Positions 54,440-64,000 of a DNA stretch of 64,000 bases are shown here, piece by piece. Below the pieces are notes generated by a model. It searched no databases. It was not told the origin of the DNA and saw nothing but the letters and a program-made list of their open reading frames with translations. The translations under genes were made by a program, and so were the position numbers. Source of the stretch: Luteolibacter luteus (GTDB taxonomy: Bacteria > Verrucomicrobiota > Verrucomicrobiia > Verrucomicrobiales > Akkermansiaceae); assembly GCF_012913485.1 (NCBI RefSeq), contig NZ_CP051774.1:4774001-4838000 (forward strand), given 5' to 3'. The first letter of the stretch is position 1, and each line of letters opens with the position of its first letter.

Positions 54440-55142
54440 TCCGTCCGTCCGTCCGCATCCCCTAGGCCGTGCGGACGGACGGACAAACCCGCAGCACCAT
54501 CACACGCCCCACCACGACAAGCTCTACCCCCGGGACCGCGGAGGCTCCGCCCCGCAGAACGGTCCCACACCGCCCGCTCAACCAACACGATCACCCCAAC
54601 CCGAAACGTCCCCCCTCAAGCCCCCACCGAAACTGTCCGTCCGTCCGCATCCCCTAGGCCATGCGGACGGACGGACAAACCCGCAGCACCATCACACGCC
54701 CCACCACGACAAGCTCTACCCCCGGGACCGCGGCGGCTCCGCCCCGCAGCATGGTCCCTCACTGCCCTCTCAACCAACGCGACCACCCCAACCCGAAACG
54801 TCCCCCCTCAAGCCCCCACCGAAACTGTCCGTCCGTCCGCATCCCCTAGGTCGTGCGGACGGACGGACAAACCCGCGGACCACCATCACACGCCCCACCA
54901 CGAAAAGCTCTACCCCCGGGAGCGCGAAGATTGGCGAAGGCCTGTAGCCAATCTGGACAGACCGCAGGTCTGGGCCGCAGGCCCGAGGGGGCGGGCGGAG
55001 CCCCCGAGTCAAGCTCCGCCCCGCAGAACGGTCCCACGCAGCCCTCTAACTAAATCGATCACCCCAACCCACAACGTCCCCCCTCACGCACCCACCGAAA
55101 CTGTCCGTCCGTCCGCATCCCCTAAGCCATGCGGACGGACGA
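54440..55142. repeat. 192-base tandem array with hairpins H7-H10
   Basis: Hairpins with CCCCTAGG-like centres at 54461, 54653, 54845 and 55121 are separated by 192, 192 and 276 bases. The unit between hairpins carries CATCACACGCCCCACCACG, AAGCTCTACCCCCGGGA and family-B sequence. The last interval is longer because it also contains the ~120-base inverted-repeat sequence. H8 (54634-54677) has perfect 17-bp arms. No protein-coding frame here is credible. Confidence 0.88.
54912..55034 (+). repeat. ~120-base repeat, copy 1 (inverted partner at 60200-60321)
   Basis: Sequence from CCCCGGGAGCGCGAAGATTG to CCCGCAGAACGGTCCC is repeated, inverted, at 60200-60321 with about six differences and one 1-base indel. 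It includes hairpins GATTGGC/GCCAATC, CAGACC-GCA-GGTCTG and GGGCC-GCA-GGCCC. Confidence 0.88.
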
Positions 55143-55274
55143 ACAACTCCCGGAGAACCACGGTCTCGAGCCAAGGACAGCCCCACCAATTTCCTTCACG
55201 AACAGACCGGCACTGCATCCCTGTGCTTTCTCGTGGTGCCTCAGGGTCCACTGTCCTTACACTTCGGCGCGACC

Positions 55275-55949
55275 ATGCAGCACTTCCCTGAAATCCAGCT
55301 CACCTTTCAAGAAGCCAGGGTCCTCGGCTGCTTGTTGGAAAAGGAAATCCTCACGCCCGACAGCTACCCGCTCACGCCCAACTCCCTGCTGCTGGCCTGC
55401 AACCAGACCACCAGCCGGGACCCCGTCACCCGCTTCACCGGGGACGAAGTGGCGGAGGCCCTGCGCGGACTTTCGGAGAAATACCTCGTCGAAAAGAACC
55501 TCGGCGGCCGTGCCCCGAAGTTCGAACACTGCATCCAGGACGTCCTGAGCATGCAGCGCAGCGAGCGCGTCGTCCTGACCGTCCTCCTCCTGCGCGGTCC
55601 CCAGAGCGCCGGGGAAATCCGCCAGCGCACCGATCGGCTTCACACCTTCTCCTCCTTGGAGGAAGTGGAAGAGACCCTCACGTGGTTCATCGAATACCCG
55701 CACGGACCGCTTGTCCGCCGCATCCCCGTCGGCGAAGGCCGCCGGGTCGAGACCTTCGTCCACCTCCTTTCACCCGCCGCCCCGGACGGCTACTCCGGCA
55801 CCCTCACCCCTTCCTCTTCCGCCGCCGCCGACACTCCTGCGGAGAACGACTGGCGTGCCGCCATCGAAGCACGACTCGCCAGCCTCGAAGCCGAGATCGC
55901 AGAGCTCAAAGCCAGCCAAGCACCGCGCTCCGTCGATGGTGATCCGTGA
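55275..55949 (+). CDS. YceH-family protein (DUF480)
   Basis: About 224 residues from the ATG at 55275. Two winged-helix-like domains are recognisable: LTFQEARVLGCLLEKEILTPDSYPLTPNSLLLACNQTTSRDPV and the second VVLTVLLLRGPQSAGEIRQRTDRLHTF. This is the DUF480/YceH signature. The C-terminus (AEIEARLASLEAEIAELKASQ) is a short coiled coil. The family's function is not established. It lies between two repeat-rich stretches and has no obvious operon partner. Confidence 0.9.
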   Translation: MQHFPEIQLTFQEARVLGCLLEKEILTPDSYPLTPNSLLLACNQTTSRDPVTRFTGDEVAEALRGLSEKYLVEKNLGGRAPKFEHCIQDVLSMQRSERVVLTVLLLRGPQSAGEIRQRTDRLHTFSSLEEVEETLTWFIEYPHGPLVRRIPVGEGRRVETFVHLLSPAAPDGYSGTLTPSSSAAADTPAENDWRAAIEARLASLEAEIAELKASQAPRSVDGDP

Positions 55950-56169
55950 GAGTGCTGCGCCTTGTTAGGCTTCAACGCCTGTGAGTTCGGGCTGCATCCC
56001 ATCGAGATCCCGTCGATTGAAGTTCCTCATAAAGGAACAGGCATGTTGGCAGACCTTCAGCCACAAACCGGGGCATCAAGATGGGTGATCGCAAAGGCGG
56101 GTTTGAGCCTGACAGATTCAAATTTCAAGGACTGCCCCAAGGGGACGTGGCTACTAATCCCCCCGGGGG
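55950..56169. other. Intergenic boundary of the AT-rich module
   Basis: 220 bases between yceH and the TOPRIM-like gene. G+C falls along it, and an open frame at 55962-56213 is too weak to call. Confidence 0.4.
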
Positions 56170-56850
56170 CTAATCTTCCGGTAGGGAGATATTGCGTCGA
56201 TCAAGCTCGTTGAGAAAAAGGCTAAGGCTGGGAGATTTTCGGCCTTGTTTATCTAAAATAGACCTTTTCCGATAGCCTCGGCTCGCGAAATCGTAGGATC
56301 GATGATCCTTTCGTGAATCGTTGAACCATCGAAAATTTCGTTGCGTGAGTTCTGAACAAAGGTTTGGGCACGAACCTAATCTCCGGGTGCAATTGGCAAT
56401 TTGGACGGACTGGTTATTGTTAAACCATAATGGCAAGATCCAACACTCAGTCTGGTGAACTCCTATCGCAAAAATAAAGCGATCTCCATAGTTATCCCAG
56501 TCTTCTTCTCCAATTTCGCGCTTGAGGCGCTCGATCACCGCCAAAACGAGCTGCTCCGTGGAAAGAGGTCCGTCTTCACCTTGCTTTGAAACATCAAAGC
56601 CGATTTCTTCAGAAATATCGGTATCGATTTGAATTATTAAGTATTTGTTGAATTGGAAATTTTGCCTGAATTTCTTTTGGCGAAGATGATCCATGACAAG
56701 GGTCCACCCGCCATCGTGCCGCTCCGCTAAAGGCGGTGGATGCTCGAAATGAACATCGGGCTCCCGCCCTGATTGGAAATAACCCAACAGGATGTTAGAA
56801 ATCACAGCGTGATCAGTGATTCCTTCCGTGATCAATCCAAAATCAAACAT
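56170..56850 (-). CDS. TOPRIM-like protein, partner of the adjacent ATPase
   Basis: A 226-residue protein. The start FDFGLITEGITDHAVISNIL carries a Glu (Glu9) in an EGxTD context, and YLIIQIDTDIS holds Asp76-x-Asp78; together these fit the acidic residues of a TOPRIM fold (Glu then DxD), with FIFAIGVHQTECWILPLW (His132, Glu135) as a further conserved element. TOPRIM nucleases often act with OLD-type ATPases in anti-phage defence. The gene starts 9 bases after the ATPase gene in the same direction, so the two are co-expressed. I cannot tie the protein to a named system. Base composition is A+T-rich compared with the surroundings. Confidence 0.7.
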   Translation of the reverse strand: MFDFGLITEGITDHAVISNILLGYFQSGREPDVHFEHPPPLAERHDGGWTLVMDHLRQKKFRQNFQFNKYLIIQIDTDISEEIGFDVSKQGEDGPLSTEQLVLAVIERLKREIGEEDWDNYGDRFIFAIGVHQTECWILPLWFNNNQSVQIANCTRRLGSCPNLCSELTQRNFRWFNDSRKDHRSYDFASRGYRKRSILDKQGRKSPSLSLFLNELDRRNISLPED

Positions 56851-56859
56851 CGAAAGAGC

Positions 56860-58116
56860 TTAGAAGTGATTTGGAACCCCGCCGATAATTCCTCGCATAA
56901 AAGCCTCGGACAACCTAACCGGAGTTTCTCCTGAAAGAGGGGCAGGTGCGGGAACTCTTCTAGCGACGGTTCTGCCTCTGCTGTTCCTTCTGATGACGAA
57001 GAGCTTCTGGTCTTCGTCGTTGAGATCTAACCCGTCCAGAATCGCAGGGTTGTGTGTGGTGCAAATTACCTGTTTGTCGTATTTTTTTGCCAATTCAACT
57101 ATCTGTATCATTAGCTCCGAGCATAGGCGTGGATTGAGGGCGCTATCGATATTGTCGAACGCGAAAAATTTCGGTGTTCTCCAACTCATCATTACGGAGA
57201 AGTAAAAGAGCAGATAAAGAAATCCTTCATTTGCGCTTCGTTGATCAAAGATTCGATTGGGTTCGGGAAGCCATTTGTCGGCAATTTGTAGCTTTGCTTG
57301 ACTTACGGAATGATCATCGGGAGGGTTGAAGTCATCGAACCAACCTACTAATTTTAGGCGCTCTTTCATGTCCTCGAGCCTGTCAGCGAACTTTGGATCG
57401 CTAAAGCTCTGTAAAAGTCGAAACAGTCCCTCTCCCTTTGTGCCGATGGGTGTGACGGAACCTTCCGCTGGGGGTGTTCGGAGCACTGCGTTCTCGGGCG
57501 CGTAGATAAGAAAATCCGAGCATTCTTCTTCTTTGTGAAAATTTGAATTTTTCAAATATTGAGAGAATGTGTCAAATATATGAGCCAAGGATGTCACGGG
57601 GTTCTCTCTAAGGCTTTCAAGGTCTTTTTCATCGCTGTCTCCGACCTCTCGAAGAGCCTCGATTACTTTTTCGAGAGTATTGTTGATGACCGGTTCCTCG
57701 AGTTCAGAGAATTTCTTTTCAAGCCGATCTGCAGTTTTCGCTTTTGATTTGTAATTTACGGTCCAATGAGAGAATGAACCATCTTCTTTGTTCGTTTTAG
57801 GGATAATTTCAGCTTCAAAGATTACATTTTTAGTGGTGCTTGTTAGAGAGACTTGAATTCTATCCTTGTCTCTGGGTGATCGAGGGTCGCCTTCAAATGC
57901 AGACTGCATCCACCACGGTTCAGTATCCCTTATTCCGCGGCTTGCCAGGTATGATGTGTCAAGTTGATCTCTGACTGCGCATGTTGCGAAAGTTATTGCT
58001 TCAAGAATATTGCTTTTTCCACAGCCGTTTTCTCCAATAAGCACAGTTACACGGCCCAATTTCAACTTTTGGTCCTCAATACTCTTGAAATTTTGAATTC
58101 GAATTTCCGAGATCAC
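56860..58116 (-). CDS. OLD/RecF-like ABC-type ATPase
   Basis: A 418-residue ATPase. N-terminus FKSIEDQKLKLGRVTVLIGENGCGKSNILEAI holds Walker A (GENGCGKSN, ~28-36), and the distal half holds the Walker B-like strand FFAFDNIDSALNPRL (Asp321 followed by Asn322, where the usual catalytic residue is Glu) and the switch His in VICTTHNPAILDG. The middle is a helical insert (~150-250), as in OLD and related ATPases. The gene is A+T-rich and is followed directly by a TOPRIM-like gene, the layout of several two-gene defence modules. A role in phage defence is inference from architecture. Confidence 0.8.
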   Translation of the reverse strand: MISEIRIQNFKSIEDQKLKLGRVTVLIGENGCGKSNILEAITFATCAVRDQLDTSYLASRGIRDTEPWWMQSAFEGDPRSPRDKDRIQVSLTSTTKNVIFEAEIIPKTNKEDGSFSHWTVNYKSKAKTADRLEKKFSELEEPVINNTLEKVIEALREVGDSDEKDLESLRENPVTSLAHIFDTFSQYLKNSNFHKEEECSDFLIYAPENAVLRTPPAEGSVTPIGTKGEGLFRLLQSFSDPKFADRLEDMKERLKLVGWFDDFNPPDDHSVSQAKLQIADKWLPEPNRIFDQRSANEGFLYLLFYFSVMMSWRTPKFFAFDNIDSALNPRLCSELMIQIVELAKKYDKQVICTTHNPAILDGLDLNDEDQKLFVIRRNSRGRTVARRVPAPAPLSGETPVRLSEAFMRGIIGGVPNHF

Positions 58117-58194
58117 GTTGGTGCGATTCTTTTGTTCGCATGGTAGCTTTGCAAGTGATGATTCGTGCCAGCACGAATCATCTTTGTTACTTGG

Positions 58195-59935
<1,741 letters not shown>

Positions 59936-60029
59936 GTCCCGGCGAAGTTATGGGGAATCCGGGCGACGTGTAAACTCCGGGAGAGCGGCAACCGCGATGA
60001 GTGGAGCTTCATTGTGCCCGTCACCAAGT

Positions 60030-60112
60030 GCTCTTCCCCCGGGAGCGCGGAGCCTCTGGCCCGCAGAGCGGTCCCTTGAAGCGGCTCGTTCTCCCGTTCT
60101 CATCAAGGGAAA
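60030..60112. repeat. Family-B repeat copy
   Basis: CCCCGGGAGCGCGGAGCCTC followed by a CCCGCAGAGCGGTCCC-like end repeats the family-B unit of the 53-55 kb region, in the same orientation as the copies at 53.2 kb. Confidence 0.65.
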
Positions 60113-60199
60113 GTCGTCACCTTGCAGCAAGCTGGGAAGGACGCCATGAGCCGACACTTTCCGGCTCCTGCTCTCCCTATCGATAAGCTCGCGGTTAAG

Positions 60200-60321
60200 G
60201 ACCGCCCTGCGGGCCAGAGCTTGACTCGGGGGCTCCGCCAGCCCCCTCGGGCCTTGCGGCCCAGACCTGCGGTCTGTCCAGATTGGCTACAGGCCTTCGC
60301 CAATCTTCGCGCTCCCGGGGA
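60200..60321 (-). repeat. ~120-base repeat, copy 2, inverted
   Basis: This is the reverse complement of 54912-55034, with matching hairpins and only about six differences. The two copies bracket yceH, the ATPase/TOPRIM-like pair, the thiC remnant and the helical-repeat gene. Confidence 0.88.
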
Positions 60322-60387
60322 AGAGCACCCAGTGGGATGGGGACTGAGCGCCGCTGCTCACGGCGCTCTAAATACCACCAAGCAGCT

Positions 60388-62590
<2,203 letters not shown>

Positions 62591-62931
62591 TGGAGGGTAG
62601 CTTAGGTCGCCCCGGGCTGCTGCCAAGCGGGAAATTAGGCGCGCATTTCCGGGGAAACCGGCGGGGTGTCGGACAGATGGGGCGGGTGATGGGGTAGGAA
62701 AGGGAGGGGGGCTCTAGCATAAATCATAGGGCTAATTTCCTTGTCCCGCATCAGCCGCGGGGCGGTGATGGTAGGGATAAAGTTTATCTGAATCCTGCAG
62801 TTCCCTGTGTCTCCGGCGTGCCGGGGAGATGTGGGTATTTCCGCTTGGCCGGGGGAGACGTCCCGAGGCCGCGCAGCCGGGAAGAGCCGCAGGAGGAGGG
62901 TGGGCTTTTCCCAAAACCCAAGTCACCCGAG
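62591..62931. other. Intergenic region, divergent thiC leader and next gene
   Basis: About 340 bases containing the thiC promoter (minus strand, not pinpointed) and the region before the rightward gene. A purine-rich AGGAGGAGGG at ~62891 is too far from the ATG at 62932 to be its ribosome binding site with certainty. Confidence 0.4.
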
Positions 62932-64000
62932 ATGAGTCTCAAAAGAAAACCCCCGGTGCCGCTAACTACGGCATCTGTAGTACCTCCGTCTCCTCACGTC
63001 AAGAAGCGCACGCTGTGGCAACGCATGGGTGCCGGCTCGCTTTCCGTCTCGATCATCTTTCACATCATGCTGCTGGCCATCGGGGCCTTCTGGGTGCTGC
63101 GCGTGGTGCAAGATCCGCCGAAGAAGGTGGACTTCATGCCGCCCTCCGGTGGCGGGGGCGAGCCCTCCGCGGAAGTGGAGGCGAAGCGCAAGCGGCTGAA
63201 TGCCGTGCCCAGGGACATGCCGCGCCTGGTGGCGATGGATGTGGCTTCCTCCATCACGCTGCCGGAGCCGGACCCTTCATCGCAGCTCATCGCGCTGGAT
63301 GCCCTGACCTCCGGCAAGCCCTCCGGCGGCCTCGGCGGATCCGGAAGCGGCGGCGGAAAGGGGAATGGGACCGGAAAGGGAATCGGCGATGGCACCGGCC
63401 CGGGCTTGGGCGGCGGCGGTGGCTTTCAGAATCCCTTCGGCATGATCGATGGCCGGAAGTCGGCGCTGGTGGGAAATTTCTACGACCTGAAGCAGAAGAA
63501 GGATGGTACGGCGACGGGCTTCGATGAATCCGCCACCTTGCAGGTGATCTCGGACTTCGTGACGAAGGACAATTGGAACATCCGGAAGCTGGATGACTTC
63601 TTCAAGGCGCCGAACACGCTCTATCAGACGAAGTTCTACATCCCGATCATGAGTGCCGCTCTGGCTCCCGAGGCCTTCGGCTGCAAGGACGTGAAGCCGG
63701 TCTTCTGGGTGGCTCACTACCGCGGGATGATCGAGGCCCCGAAATCCGGGCGCTTTCGGTTCGTGGGCCGTGCGGACAATGTGATGGTGGTGCGCTTCAA
63801 CAAGAAGGTGGTGCTGGATGGCGGCGACTACTCGGCGCGCGTGGCGAGGCCGATCTGGGATGCAGGAACGATCGCCGTGCTGGCCGGAACCTCGGGGAAC
63901 CGTGACCAGGAGAAGGAGATGCGACGCGGCGGCTATGACATCCCGGTGAAGAGCTATCACTACCCGACCTGCGGCCAGTACAACGAGCGCGGCGGCGTGA
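62932..64000 (+). CDS. Membrane-anchored glycine-rich protein with PA14-like region (partial)
   Basis: The frame is open from the ATG at 62932 to the right edge, so the C-terminus is missing. After a basic, Pro-rich N-terminus, one membrane helix lies at ~residues 36-58 (GSLSVSIIFHIMLLAIGAFWVL). Then comes a Gly-rich linker (GGLGGSGSGGGKGNGTGKGIGDGTGPGLGGGGG), followed by GKSALVGNFYDLKQKKDGTATGF-like text and FWVAHYRGMIEAPKSGRFRFVGRADNVMVVRFNKKVVLDGG. The last part resembles a PA14 domain (carbohydrate binding). It is likely a cell-envelope protein; function not known. Confidence 0.7.
   Translation, partial: MSLKRKPPVPLTTASVVPPSPHVKKRTLWQRMGAGSLSVSIIFHIMLLAIGAFWVLRVVQDPPKKVDFMPPSGGGGEPSAEVEAKRKRLNAVPRDMPRLVAMDVASSITLPEPDPSSQLIALDALTSGKPSGGLGGSGSGGGKGNGTGKGIGDGTGPGLGGGGGFQNPFGMIDGRKSALVGNFYDLKQKKDGTATGFDESATLQVISDFVTKDNWNIRKLDDFFKAPNTLYQTKFYIPIMSAALAPEAFGCKDVKPVFWVAHYRGMIEAPKSGRFRFVGRADNVMVVRFNKKVVLDGGDYSARVARPIWDAGTIAVLAGTSGNRDQEKEMRRGGYDIPVKSYHYPTCGQYNERGGV

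Noticed and set aside
54440..55142. Possible CRISPR array
   Set aside because: The repeat period of 192 bases, similar spacers and lack of cas genes do not fit; the units are long tandem repeats with hairpins.
54413..55291. A 292-codon open frame rich in Pro/Thr/Arg across the tandem array
   Set aside because: It is produced by the repeats themselves (the same short peptide recurs with each hairpin) and lacks a start signal.
55962..56213. An 83-codon open frame overlapping the end of the TOPRIM-like gene
   Set aside because: It runs into the opposite-strand gene and has no recognisable features.

Overview
The window looks like chromosomal DNA of a high-GC member of Verrucomicrobiota, probably near Luteolibacter/Haloferula (inference). 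The signs are a Planctomycete/Verrucomicrobia-type cytochrome plus DUF1501 gene pair, a TIGR04073-like exosortase-associated protein, a PEP-CTERM protein, GloVer-type repeats and several LamG-rich secreted proteins. I saw no tRNA, rRNA or CRISPR array. | Layout: 0-9 kb holds the end of a haemagglutinin-like adhesin, two small orphan genes, a flavin-binding protein, and the convergent DUF1501 / DUF1549-DUF1553 pair. 9.9-17 kb is a sulfate-uptake locus: Rrf2-type regulator, YezD-like small protein, porin, two tandem sulfate-binding lipoproteins, then CysT, CysW and CysA. 17-24 kb encodes exported proteins, including a 1397-residue GH128-like/LamG protein. 24-29.5 kb is housekeeping: serA and ilvD are divergent across a 544-base gap, followed by a tRNA-methyltransferase-like gene and a PhnA-like zinc protein. 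29.5-40 kb holds a GloVer-repeat protein, DoxX-like proteins, an overlapping DUF2071-methyltransferase-membrane operon, a 2H phosphoesterase, an SRPBCC protein and a calcium-binding RTX-like protein with an internal duplication. | 40-50 kb starts with a REP-associated Y1 transposase (RAYT) flanked by inverted REP-like repeats. It continues with a GH43 enzyme, an ECF42-type sigma factor with two YCII/DGPF proteins, a PEP-CTERM protein, a LamG protein, a lipoprotein and an M1 aminopeptidase fused to LamG. 50.5-53 kb is a primase / ATPase / excisionase-like cassette with no visible integrase. 53-60.4 kb is the most unusual part: a field of palindromic and tandem repeats, peptidase E, yceH, a two-gene AT-rich module (OLD/RecF-like ATPase plus TOPRIM-like protein) that resembles anti-phage systems, a decayed copy of the thiC 3' end, and a helical-repeat gene. 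Two nearly identical inverted copies of a ~120-base sequence bracket 55.0-60.2 kb. The window ends with thiC, controlled by a TPP riboswitch and an intrinsic terminator, and the start of a membrane-anchored glycine-rich protein. | The strongest candidates for something undescribed are (1) the ATPase/TOPRIM-like pair inside the inverted-repeat-bracketed segment next to a thiC remnant, (2) a family of about ten hairpins with a conserved CCCCTAGG-like centre whose arms differ between copies but stay self-complementary, and (3) the integrase-less primase-helicase cassette.
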